Of a stretch of DNA of 64,000 bases, positions 32,825-40,954 are shown in pieces (positions within the stretch are counted from its first letter, which is position 1; every line of letters starts with the position of its first letter). The notes below the pieces were generated by a model, which was given only the letters and a program-made list of their open reading frames with translations, did not search any database and was not told where the DNA came from. The stretch is from CAYVMX01 sp964452725 (GTDB lineage: Bacteria; Patescibacteriota; Gracilibacteria; JAHISY01): NCBI GenBank assembly GCA_964452725.1, contig CAYVMX010000004.1, positions 1 to 64,000 of the forward strand. Reading direction: 5' to 3'. Made by a program: the position numbers and the translations under genes.

Positions 32825-33775
32825 TTACCAAAAATCCAGCCGATCGGCAAAATAAGTGATGATCCGATCAGCCCCTGCGCGCTTGATACCGAGCAGGCTC
32901 TCGTGGATCGCTTCCTGTCCGAGATAACCCTGCCGAATAGCTAATACAAGACTCACATACTCCCCTGACACCTGATAAGCGTAGAGTGGTTTGCGAGTCA
33001 ACTGTCGTGCCTTGGTAATCACATCGAGATATGGTCCAGCTGGCTTCACCATGACAGCATGCGCGCCTTCTTCGAGGTCAGCCTTGACTTCAGCCAAGGC
33101 CTCTTTGGCATTCGCTGGGTTTAGCTGGTATGTCTGACGATCACCCGTAGTCGGCGCACAGTCCGTCGCAGCTCGAAACGGTCCATAGAAGCTACTCGCA
33201 AACTTGGCTGAATAGCCAAGGATCTTTGTTTTTTTCGGAATAACTTGTCGGATAGCAGCTACCGCACCGTCACACATGCCACTCGGTGCGACCCAGTCAA
33301 CTCCTGCTGTAGCATGGACTTGAGCGATCTTTTGGATTATTTTGAGTGTCGCATCGTTTCGCAGTGTGCCATTTTTGTTTAGCAGTCCACAGTGTCCAGA
33401 TTTCAGATACGAGCAAAGACATACATCAGTCTGAAGCTCTATCTGTTGTCCAAACTTTTTTTTCAAAACTTGAATCACTCTAGACACAATGCTGTCTGGA
33501 TCATAAGCATTGGCACCATCGATGGTTTTGATTTTTGGAATACCAAAGATGAGAAACTTATTAACACCTGTCTTGAGTACTTGCTCGACTTTCCTGACGA
33601 CTGAGCCGAGTGAGTACTGACACACTCCTGGTAGAGCTTTGATGTTTTGTGGTTTTTTCAGAGCTTCGTGCACAAAAAGCGGTAAAACAAAATCACTCGG
33701 AGCAAGACCAACCTCTGAATTGCGCCGGCGAGCAGTCGGAGTAGTACGGAGCTGGTGGAAACGTTGAAAGCGCAC
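32825..33775 (-). CDS. hemB: Delta-aminolevulinic acid dehydratase (porphobilinogen synthase)
   Basis: The 316-residue enzyme condenses two 5-aminolevulinates to porphobilinogen. The catalytic lysines are K191 (YSAKFASSFYGPF) and K244 (VMVKPAGPYLD). The zinc-site cysteines C119, C121 and C129 sit in DVCLCSYLKSGHCG. RPRRxR-type N-terminal and GPFRAATDCAP segments fit. Length is slightly below the usual ~325. It starts one base after the leuC stop, so they are co-transcribed. No other tetrapyrrole gene is in the window; an isolated hemB would be unusual for a reduced genome and implies either a full pathway elsewhere or intermediate scavenging. Confidence 0.95.
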   Translation of the reverse strand: MRFQRFHQLRTTPTARRRNSEVGLAPSDFVLPLFVHEALKKPQNIKALPGVCQYSLGSVVRKVEQVLKTGVNKFLIFGIPKIKTIDGANAYDPDSIVSRVIQVLKKKFGQQIELQTDVCLCSYLKSGHCGLLNKNGTLRNDATLKIIQKIAQVHATAGVDWVAPSGMCDGAVAAIRQVIPKKTKILGYSAKFASSFYGPFRAATDCAPTTGDRQTYQLNPANAKEALAEVKADLEEGAHAVMVKPAGPYLDVITKARQLTRKPLYAYQVSGEYVSLVLAIRQGYLGQEAIHESLLGIKRAGADRIITYFADRLDFW

Positions 33776-35044
33776 CTAGTCTGTGATAATACCAGCTAAG
33801 GCACTCGTCGCCACGATCCGCGGACTAGCGAGATACACCTCACTATCTTTACTACCCATGCGACCCACGAAGTTGCGGTTGGTGCTAGCGATCGCCCGCT
33901 CCCCTGCCGCCAGTACACCCATATGACCACCCAGACACGCGCCACAGGTAGGAGTGCTGATAGTAGCTCCGGCTGCTGTAAATACCTTGAACAGACCCTC
34001 TTCCTCTGCCTGATTCCAAATCTGAGTCGTAGCAGGTACGACAATCATACGCACACCGTCAGCAATTTTTTTGCCTTTTAGTACTGCCGCCGCCTCACGT
34101 AGGTCGCCAATCCGACCATTGGTACAGCTACCCAGATAAGCTTGATCAATTTTGATCTTGTCCTGCTTTGCCTCGGAGATAGGCTTAGTATTGCTCGGTA
34201 AGTGCGGATACGCCACTGTCGGCTCAAGGTCGCTGAAATCTAAAGTAATGGTCTTGGTATACTCCGCATCAGGATCAGCCTTTAGCTCTGCATTTTCTTT
34301 TGAAACTTCTAAACCACGCTCTTTTAAGTACGCCACAGTCTTGGCATCAGGTGCGATGATACCGCATGTAGCACCAGCCTCGATCGCCATATTGGAGAAG
34401 ACTACACGATCCTCTACTCCTAGCGCATCGATGATCTCACCACTGAACTCAATCACGCAGTTGGTCGCACCGTCGAAGCCCAACTCGTGGATCACTGCTA
34501 GCATCGCATCTTTGGAGGTCACACCCGCCTGTAGCTTGCCATTTAGCACGATTTTAATAGTTCGAGGCACTTCAAGCCAGACCTCACCCGAGACTATCGC
34601 AGCTGCGACATCGGTCGTACCGACGCCGAAAGCCAACGCTCCAACTACGCCATGCGTACAAGTGTGGCTATCACCCGCTATCGCCGTCATACCTGGTCCG
34701 ATATGCCCACCTTCGAGGAAGATAGTATGACAAACTCCGTGCCGTCCGATGGGATAGTAGTGTTTGATACCTTGCTGGCGTACCCATTCATCTAGTTTCT
34801 TTGCTAGCAGTGCGCTCTTTTCGTCTTTCGCTGGTACGAAATGATCGGGCGTAACAACAATCTTGTCTGCATCCCAGACTTTGTTTAGCTTGCGCGCTGC
34901 CAACATATCTATCGCTGGCGGTGTCGTCACGTCATGACAAAGCAGTCGATCGAGCTTAATTTTTACAAAACTACCTGGAGTCGCCTCTCCAGAAATCAAA
35001 TGTGAGGCAATTATTTTTTGAGTAATAGTCTGTCCCATGATCAA
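33776..35044 (-). CDS. leuC: 3-isopropylmalate dehydratase large subunit (LeuC/aconitase family)
   Basis: The 422-residue [4Fe-4S] lyase isomerises isopropylmalate in leucine synthesis. Cluster cysteines are in AYLGSCTNGR and STPTCGACLGGHMG. Substrate and metal regions include IAGDSHTCTHGVVGALAFG and NFVGRMGSKDSEVYLASP. The ~420-residue length is that of the archaeal/short bacterial LeuC-HacA group, which also contains homoaconitases, so substrate is slightly open. The small subunit leuD is not adjacent. Confidence 0.9.
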   Translation of the reverse strand: MIMGQTITQKIIASHLISGEATPGSFVKIKLDRLLCHDVTTPPAIDMLAARKLNKVWDADKIVVTPDHFVPAKDEKSALLAKKLDEWVRQQGIKHYYPIGRHGVCHTIFLEGGHIGPGMTAIAGDSHTCTHGVVGALAFGVGTTDVAAAIVSGEVWLEVPRTIKIVLNGKLQAGVTSKDAMLAVIHELGFDGATNCVIEFSGEIIDALGVEDRVVFSNMAIEAGATCGIIAPDAKTVAYLKERGLEVSKENAELKADPDAEYTKTITLDFSDLEPTVAYPHLPSNTKPISEAKQDKIKIDQAYLGSCTNGRIGDLREAAAVLKGKKIADGVRMIVVPATTQIWNQAEEEGLFKVFTAAGATISTPTCGACLGGHMGVLAAGERAIASTNRNFVGRMGSKDSEVYLASPRIVATSALAGIITD

Positions 35045-35107
35045 ACAAATAAAAAACTAATAAAACAAAGAGAGGGCTCTAGTCTACCAAAAACTTTCGA
35101 CTAGGGC

Positions 35108-35136
35108 TTGCTTTTATTCGCGATCTCTGCTAAACT
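35108..35136 (+). promoter_or_regulatory. Promoter for candidate sRNA
   Basis: TTGCTT (35108-35113), a 17-nt spacer and TGC-extended TAAACT (35131-35136). It faces away from leuC into a gene-free stretch. Confidence 0.65.
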
Positions 35137-35142
35137 GATCTG

Positions 35143-35248
35143 ATTTGTAAAAAAACAAATCCAAAAATAAAAGCTAAAAAACTCCAAACAAAAAAAAACA
35201 GAACCAAAATAAAAACCCAAATAAAACCCGTCCTCGTGGCGGGTTTTT
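35143..35248 (+). ncRNA. Candidate small RNA, about 105 nt
   Basis: The predicted transcript begins at a perfect hairpin (GATTTGT 35142-35148, A6 loop, ACAAATC 35155-35161). It continues through ~60 nt that are almost entirely A and C and unstructured (35162-35222), and ends in a strong terminator. No start codon or ORF is present. The next plus-strand gene is 1.3 kb away, so it is not an mRNA leader. Function is unknown; the open A-rich segment suggests a protein- or RNA-binding platform. Confidence 0.5.
35223..35247. terminator. Bidirectional rho-independent terminator
   Basis: AAAACCCG (35223-35230) pairs with CGGGTTTT (35240-35247). T-runs occur on both strands. It ends the sRNA on the plus strand and the membrane-protein gene at 35253 on the minus strand. 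Confidence 0.88.
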
Positions 35249-35252
35249 GGGA

Positions 35253-35735
35253 TTATTTTTTTATAGTACCGATCTGACAGCTCGGATTGCGAACCTTGCG
35301 GACTATGAAATACGCTGCTATCACTAGCAAAATAAGACTAATAAACCGTAGCATCGGCAAGTACGGTACAAGCCAAAAAATATTTAAAGCAACTCCAAAA
35401 GTAGCGAGGAAAGCCAGATTACATGCGAAACAAATAAGTGAAAAAGCTCCCAATGCTGCCCCGATAGTACCTAGCCAGCCTACTTGATTGGGTCGACAAG
35501 ATTTTTTTTGGGTACGATTGAGATACAAAAATCCACCAAGATTGAAACCAACAAGAAGCGAAATAACAATGGCAAACAGCACATCGAAGCTGGCCACTGG
35601 TATCTGGCGTGCTGTCTCTAGGTCATAAAAAAGATAAGACAACCAGCCCAGCTGATACAACGAAAGTATCAACATACTGAGCGTACCTAGTGTGAAAGCG
35701 AGCCAAAACAGCTTACAACGTAACAAGTTGCGCAT
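35253..35735 (-). CDS. Four-helix membrane protein with intramembrane CxxC
   Basis: The protein has 160 residues and four hydrophobic helices at ~9-33, 49-72, 86-112 and 118-145. Helix 3 contains C102-F-A-C105. Other Cys are C7, C80 and C153. It is encoded 22 bp downstream of a DsbA-like oxidoreductase on the same strand. A quinone-linked or relay partner recycling DsbA, as DsbB/VKOR do, is an attractive inference. The sequence does not match either family on sight, and a simple integral membrane protein remains possible. Confidence 0.6.
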   Translation of the reverse strand: MRNLLRCKLFWLAFTLGTLSMLILSLYQLGWLSYLFYDLETARQIPVASFDVLFAIVISLLVGFNLGGFLYLNRTQKKSCRPNQVGWLGTIGAALGAFSLICFACNLAFLATFGVALNIFWLVPYLPMLRFISLILLVIAAYFIVRKVRNPSCQIGTIKK

Positions 35736-35757
35736 AATCAGCTAAGTTTAAAAAACT

Positions 35758-36465
35758 TTATTTCGCAAGTGCAGCTTCAATTTCCTGAGCAAAAGCGGCA
35801 TATGGTAGCGCTCCTACAAGTGGCGTGCCATTGATGAAGACAGTCGGCGTGCCGTTGACGCCAGCTGTGTTACCATCTGCCAAATCGTTATTGATCTCAG
35901 TACTATACTTATCCGACTCGAAGCAGGTTTTCCATTTGGTCTGATCTAGACCGGCGACACCCTGCGCCCATGTGATCAAGTCATCTTTTGTAAACTGGAC
36001 CGTACCACTTTCGCCAGCCTGCTGATCAAAAATCTGGTCGTGCATCTCCCAGTATTTACCCTGCTCGCCCGCACAGTTGGCACTCTGAGCAGCTGATATC
36101 GCCATCGGGTGAAACGGCAACGGGAAATCTCGAAAAACTAATTTAACCTTTCCAGTATCTATATAGTTTTTTTTGATCTGAGGTAGTGCACCTTCGTAAA
36201 AACGACGACAAAAGGGACACTGAAAATCAGAAAACTCGATCAAGGTAACTGGAGCAGCGGGGTCGCCTAGGACTGGATCGTCATCGACTGTTGGAGCTGG
36301 ATAGCTAGGTACCGCTGGCACATCTACTACAGTATCGGGTGCAGCTGGCTGTACAGTCAGAGTCGGAGAGTAATTCGCCGTACCGATGAGGTAGCCGACG
36401 ATCAGACCAGCTAGAGTAAATGTAGTGACTAGCCAAGGGTTGGTTGATGACTTTTCTGAAAACAT
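35758..36465 (-). CDS. DsbA-like thiol-disulfide oxidoreductase
   Basis: The protein has 235 residues. An N-terminal membrane helix (~11-29) is followed by a Pro/Val/Asp-rich spacer and then a thioredoxin fold with an inserted helical domain (thioredoxin_4/DsbA family). The active site is FSDFQCPFCRRFY (C83, C86). The cis-Pro loop is GVNGTPTVFING. It catalyses disulfide formation or isomerisation in exported proteins; several secreted Cys-containing proteins in the window are possible clients. It is co-transcribed with the CxxC membrane protein. Confidence 0.92.
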   Translation of the reverse strand: MFSEKSSTNPWLVTTFTLAGLIVGYLIGTANYSPTLTVQPAAPDTVVDVPAVPSYPAPTVDDDPVLGDPAAPVTLIEFSDFQCPFCRRFYEGALPQIKKNYIDTGKVKLVFRDFPLPFHPMAISAAQSANCAGEQGKYWEMHDQIFDQQAGESGTVQFTKDDLITWAQGVAGLDQTKWKTCFESDKYSTEINNDLADGNTAGVNGTPTVFINGTPLVGALPYAAFAQEIEAALAK

Positions 36466-36523
36466 GGATTTTTGAGGTTAAAAAACTTAAGCTAGCTTAG
36501 CAATTTCTTTCCCCCTGTCGCAA

Positions 36524-37261
36524 ATGTCTGATTTAACACTACCTCTCATCGCTACTAGTCTCGCAGCACTCGCTATGCTAGCAGGAGGCGCGCTGAGTCA
36601 CCGCTTGGCACACTTCTTTGCGCGCCATACAGCTCCGGTGATTGCCTTCGCCAGTGGCGCGATGCTGGCTATTACATTTGGCAGTGTCCTACCCGAAGCA
36701 GCAGATCTGGCTGGAGAGGCGACTTGGCTGACTATCCTCGCAGGAGTTTTATTTTTCTATATTTTGGAGCACTTTTTTTACTTACATAGCTGCCCCGAGC
36801 ACCTCAGCGAGCACGAATGTAAGGCTCACGTCCTCGGACCGATCGCTGCGGCAGGACTTGGTGTCCATTCATTCTTTGATGGGATTTTGATTGTCTTCGC
36901 CTTCCTAGCGAATCCTGCACTGGGCTACCTCACCACACTTGGCATTATGCTTCACAAGCTGCCAAACGGAGCAGTACTCCATGCGCTGGTCTGCCTCGGC
37001 AGCAAAAAGCGCAGCCTACTCTATGTCGTCGCTGTAGCTCTCACGACGCCACTGGCAGTATTGGTATTTCCACTAGCACAGAGTTTTAGTGAGCGTGAGA
37101 TTGGGATTGGGTTGGCATTCTCTGCAGGAGCACTGCTCTACATCACACTCTCAGACCTACTCCCCCAGACACACAGTAGTCGTGGCAAAGGGAATTTGTT
37201 TTGGTTAATCCTCGGTGGCGCGTTGGTGTTTTTACTTAGCTATCTCCTCCCAGTTGAATAA
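36524..37261 (+). CDS. ZIP family metal transporter
   Basis: The protein has 245 residues and about eight hydrophobic helices. The binuclear metal-site motifs of ZIP proteins are seen in helix 4 (GLGVHSFFDGILI) and helix 5 (LGIMLHKLPNGAVLHAL). A His/Cys-rich loop (HSCPEHLSEHECKAH) lies before helix 4, possibly a metal sensor. Transport of zinc, iron or manganese into the cytoplasm is expected. It overlaps the next glycosyltransferase start by 8 bp. Confidence 0.9.
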   Translation: MSDLTLPLIATSLAALAMLAGGALSHRLAHFFARHTAPVIAFASGAMLAITFGSVLPEAADLAGEATWLTILAGVLFFYILEHFFYLHSCPEHLSEHECKAHVLGPIAAAGLGVHSFFDGILIVFAFLANPALGYLTTLGIMLHKLPNGAVLHALVCLGSKKRSLLYVVAVALTTPLAVLVFPLAQSFSEREIGIGLAFSAGALLYITLSDLLPQTHSSRGKGNLFWLILGGALVFLLSYLLPVE

Positions 37262-38390
37262 TAAACGAATCGGAATCGACGCCAGAATGTACGCCACCGG
37301 CTTCACTGGGATTGGTCGGTATACCGCCGAGTTGATTCAGAATTTAGCTAGGTTGGATCACAAAACAGAATTTGTAGTTTTTTTGAATCCCGTCGAATTC
37401 AAAACTTTTAAGTGCCCAGCCAAAAACTTTCGCGCAGTCCGAGTAAGTGCCCGCCACTACTCTGCTGCCGAGCAGACGACTTTTCTTGCAGCCCTTTTGC
37501 GCGAAAGACTCGATCTTATGCATTTCACGCATTTCAATGCACCACTACTCTACACTGGTCGGAGTGTCGTCACGATCCACGATCTGACACTCTCTATGTA
37601 TCCCGGTCAAAAAATGACGAGTGTATTACACCGTAGCGCGTACAACGCTGTCCTGCGTCGTTCAGTCAGTCGTGCGAGACAGATCATCGTCGTCTCAAAA
37701 AACACCAAACAGGATCTACAAAGATTGCTCCAAACCCCAACAGCCAAAATAAACGTAATCTACAACGGCGTAGGTCGTGAATTTCGACCAGCTAAATCAA
37801 TCAGTACAGTACGAAAATTTCTCACCAAGAAATACGATCTCAAATCAGACTATTTGCTTTATACAGGCGTCTGGCGCGATCACAAAAACTTACTAGGACT
37901 ACTCGACGCCCTAGGTGAGCTCCGACGAACCAAACAATTTGGCGGCAAGCTGATAATTACAGGTCGTCCCGATCCTGTATATGCACCTACACTGCGCATG
38001 AAAGTGAAAGCCCTCGGACTAACCAAGGCGGTTATTTTCACTGGACTAGTCTCAGATTCAGACCTACTAAAGTTTTATCAAGCCGCTCGCGCCTTTGTCT
38101 TCCCGAGTTTTTACGAGGGATTTGGTCTACCGCCATTAGAAGCAATGGCATGTGGTATACCTGTCGCTGCGAGCGACACCAGCGCGACACCAGAAATCTG
38201 TGGCAAACGCAATGCTGTGTTTTTCGATCCACGTAAACCGAAAGACATGGCAGCACAAATCTGGCAGATATGGAGCGACATTCGATTGCGTCGCACACTG
38301 ACGACCAATGGTAAAAAAAGAGTCAAAGAACTTGACTGGAATAAAATGGCAAAAGAGACTCTAGTCATTTACAAAGATGTGTTAAAGTAG
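37254..38390 (+). CDS. GT4-family glycosyltransferase
   Basis: About 378 residues from TTG 37254, just before the family N-terminus (KRIGIDARMYATGFTGIGRY). GTG 37215 would add 13 residues inside the ZIP gene. The GT-B fold is supported by STIHDLTL-like VVTIHDLTLSMYPG, the acceptor-side ISVVSKNTKQDL region, LLYTGVWRDHKNL and the nucleotide-sugar motif FPSFYEGFGLPPLEAMACG with its E-x7-E pair. It retains the sugar donor anomer and likely acts on cell-surface glycans. It ends with its stop overlapping GTG 38390 ahead of purH. It is related to the truncated GT at 63038. Confidence 0.88.
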   Translation: MNNKRIGIDARMYATGFTGIGRYTAELIQNLARLDHKTEFVVFLNPVEFKTFKCPAKNFRAVRVSARHYSAAEQTTFLAALLRERLDLMHFTHFNAPLLYTGRSVVTIHDLTLSMYPGQKMTSVLHRSAYNAVLRRSVSRARQIIVVSKNTKQDLQRLLQTPTAKINVIYNGVGREFRPAKSISTVRKFLTKKYDLKSDYLLYTGVWRDHKNLLGLLDALGELRRTKQFGGKLIITGRPDPVYAPTLRMKVKALGLTKAVIFTGLVSDSDLLKFYQAARAFVFPSFYEGFGLPPLEAMACGIPVAASDTSATPEICGKRNAVFFDPRKPKDMAAQIWQIWSDIRLRRTLTTNGKKRVKELDWNKMAKETLVIYKDVLK

Positions 38391-38398
38391 TGCTTCGC

Positions 38399-39910
38399 AT
38401 GATCAAACTCAAAACTGCTCTCCTCTCCGTCGCGGACAAGACTGATATCGTCAGCTTCGCTCGGCAGCTAAAGAAACTCAACTACAATATCATCTCTACT
38501 GGAGGTACAGCAGCGCTTTTACGGAAGCACAAAGTCGCTGTCACAGAGGTCGCCGATTTGACCAGCTTCCCCGAGATCCTCGGTGGTCGGGTCAAGACAC
38601 TCCACCCTGCCGTCTTTGGTGGAATCCTCGCGACTGGCTCGAAAAGCCACACTGCCGAACTGAAAAAACACGGACTAACAAAAATCGATCTCGTCTGTGT
38701 CAATCTCTATCCCTTCGCTGAGACTATCGCCAAACCACAAGTAAAATTGGCAGAAGCAGTGGAAGAGATCGACATTGGTGGAGTCTCACTCCTACGTGCC
38801 GCGGCGAAAAACTTCGACCGAGTCACCGTCGTCAGCCGACCAGATCAGTACACCGAAGTAGCAAAGAGTCTAAAAACTGGCATACAAACAGCAGAGCGTC
38901 GCATACTCGCAGCCGCAGCCTTCGCTCAGACTGCGAAATACGATGGACTCATCACAGGTTATCTCGGCGGTGAGCAATACTTCACCCCTATCTACGAACA
39001 AGCCAAGCGTCTACGCTATGGTGAGAATCCCCACCAAGCAGCAATACTCTACCGCGAACCAAGCGATGGTACAGGCGTAGCAAATGCCAAAGTCCTCCAA
39101 GGCAAAGAGCTTTCCTTCAATAATCTCGTCGATGCAGAAGTCGCACTCCGAATCGTCGGAGACTTTGTCACACCGACAGCAGCCGTGATCAAGCACGCCT
39201 GCCCTTGTGGCATCGCCAGTCATACCCAGATCGGAGCAGCACTCACCCGCGCACTTGCTGCTGACAAAAAGTCCCCTTTTGGCGGCATCATCGCGCTCAA
39301 CCGAACCGTGACAAAGACTATCGCAGAAATAATTCGTCCGCTTTTTATCGAAGTCGTACTCGCACCGAGCTTCGATCGTGCAGCTTTGAAAATCCTCAGT
39401 CAAAAGAAAAATCTCCGCCTTCTCGCACTGGGAGATTTGAAAAGTGATCCCAACTGTATCGAGGTCAAGAAAGTCTCGGGCGGACTCCTCGTCCAGAGCT
39501 GCGATCAGCGTATTGTAACGGCGAAAGATTTCAAAGTCGCCACGAGACGACCACCAACCAAACAAGAAATAACAGACCTCGTCTTTGCGGCCAACGCTGT
39601 CAAGCACGCCAAGAGCAACGCGATCGTGCTAGTCAAAGATCGTGTCACAGTCGCTATCGGCGCTGGTCAGACTGCTCGTGTCGATGCCGTAGAGATCGCT
39701 ATCGCCAAGGCTGGCACACGTGTGAGCGGCTCTGTATTGGCCTCTGACGCCTTCTTTCCTTTCGCTGACTCGGTCGAGACTGCTGCCCGAGCTGGTGTCA
39801 CAGCTATAGTCCAACCTGGTGGCAGTATCCGCGACGACGAGGTCATAAAAGCAGCTAATGCTGCGAATATAGCGATGGTTTTTACTGGAATACGGTCATT
39901 CCGACACTAG
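38399..39910 (+). CDS. purH: Bifunctional AICAR transformylase/IMP cyclohydrolase
   Basis: About 503 residues from ATG 38399; GTG 38390 is a coupled alternative. The N-terminal IMP cyclohydrolase domain (~1-195) has ALLSVADKTDIVSFA, IISTGGTAALLRKH and GGRVKTLHPAVFGGIL. The C-terminal AICAR transformylase domain has RLRYGENPHQAA, the catalytic Lys-His in VIKHACPCGIA, and SPFGGIIALN. The usual Asn of KHxNPCG is Cys here. It performs the last two purine steps with 10-formyl-THF. Coexistence with two purP genes makes the formylation step apparently redundant. Confidence 0.95.
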   Translation: MIKLKTALLSVADKTDIVSFARQLKKLNYNIISTGGTAALLRKHKVAVTEVADLTSFPEILGGRVKTLHPAVFGGILATGSKSHTAELKKHGLTKIDLVCVNLYPFAETIAKPQVKLAEAVEEIDIGGVSLLRAAAKNFDRVTVVSRPDQYTEVAKSLKTGIQTAERRILAAAAFAQTAKYDGLITGYLGGEQYFTPIYEQAKRLRYGENPHQAAILYREPSDGTGVANAKVLQGKELSFNNLVDAEVALRIVGDFVTPTAAVIKHACPCGIASHTQIGAALTRALAADKKSPFGGIIALNRTVTKTIAEIIRPLFIEVVLAPSFDRAALKILSQKKNLRLLALGDLKSDPNCIEVKKVSGGLLVQSCDQRIVTAKDFKVATRRPPTKQEITDLVFAANAVKHAKSNAIVLVKDRVTVAIGAGQTARVDAVEIAIAKAGTRVSGSVLASDAFFPFADSVETAARAGVTAIVQPGGSIRDDEVIKAANAANIAMVFTGIRSFRH

Positions 39911-39912
39911 AT

Positions 39913-39942
39913 TTGACATTGTATACCTACTTAGGATACAAT
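39913..39942 (+). promoter_or_regulatory. Sigma70-type promoter for pyrBC, near-leaderless
   Basis: TTGACA (39913-39918), an 18-nt spacer and TACAAT (39937-39942), 10 nt before ATG 39953. There is no room for a pyrimidine attenuator or Shine-Dalgarno motif. Confidence 0.8.
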
Positions 39943-39952
39943 TAGTGACGAA

Positions 39953-40954
39953 ATGGTAAGTTTCGACCTTCAAACCGCACTCCAGCAAGCTCGTAAAGGG
40001 CAAGATCTCTCTTCTTTAGACCTCGTATCAGTCGACAATCTCACACTAGCTGATATTGAGCTTGTTTTTCGAACAGCAGCAATATTTAAAAAACACGTGG
40101 AATCCGGCGCAGGCAATAAAAAGACTGATACGCTCAAAGGTACGAGTATTTTTAACTTTTTCAACGAAAACTCTACCCGCACACGCAGCTCCTTTGAACT
40201 AGCTGGTAAGCACCTCGGCAGCGACGTGATCAATATCACAGGCAGCGCCAGTAGCGGCAAAAAAGGCGAGACTCTCGGCGACACTGCTCGCACACTCGAC
40301 GCTTACAACGCCGACCTGCTGATAGTACGCGACTCCCGCGCAGGAGTCCCTTACCAGCTCGCAGAGCGTGTCGGAGCACCAGTGCTAAACGCTGGTGATG
40401 GTCGGCACGAACACCCCACTCAGGCGCTCCTAGAGGCTTTTACACTACGTGAGAGATTTGGTGACAAAAAGCTCACTTATCTCTTCGTCGGTGACGCAGC
40501 TCACAGTCGCGTCTTTGGTTCACAGGTACGACTCTATCGGAAGCTCGGCTGGAAACTCCGCCTCGCCAGCTTCCAGACTTTGATTCCAGATCAGGTCGAA
40601 AAATTTGGTATCGAAGTTTTTTACGAGTGTGAGGCAGAGGCACTCCAAGGTGTCAACGCGATCCATGCGATCCGCCTCCAGACTGAGCGTGCCGCTGGTA
40701 CTGATATACCGACTCCACGCGAATATTCGAAAAACTTTATGCTCAATCCTCGGCGCATGGCGCTTGCTGCCCCAGACGCTGTCGCACTCCACGCTGGTCC
40801 AGTGATTCGTGAGTTTGACATCGGTACACCAGTGCTCGAAGGACCCCAAAGCCTAGTCCAGCAGATGGTAGAGAATGGTTTGCCAATCCGCATGGCACTA
40901 GAGTGGCTACTCATCACAGCGAAGCAGAAGAAAATTAACCCTTGGAAAAACTAA
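39953..40954 (+). CDS. pyrB: Aspartate carbamoyltransferase catalytic subunit
   Basis: The 333-residue enzyme joins carbamoyl phosphate and aspartate. Carbamoyl-phosphate motif NENSTRTRSSFELAGKHLG, then ARTLDAYNADLLIVRDSRAG, the HPTQALLEAFTLRE motif, and the aspartate-side LNPRRMALAAPDAV and HAGPVIR. No regulatory PyrI follows. Its TAA overlaps the pyrC ATG (TAATG), giving translational coupling. Confidence 0.95.
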   Translation: MVSFDLQTALQQARKGQDLSSLDLVSVDNLTLADIELVFRTAAIFKKHVESGAGNKKTDTLKGTSIFNFFNENSTRTRSSFELAGKHLGSDVINITGSASSGKKGETLGDTARTLDAYNADLLIVRDSRAGVPYQLAERVGAPVLNAGDGRHEHPTQALLEAFTLRERFGDKKLTYLFVGDAAHSRVFGSQVRLYRKLGWKLRLASFQTLIPDQVEKFGIEVFYECEAEALQGVNAIHAIRLQTERAAGTDIPTPREYSKNFMLNPRRMALAAPDAVALHAGPVIREFDIGTPVLEGPQSLVQQMVENGLPIRMALEWLLITAKQKKINPWKN

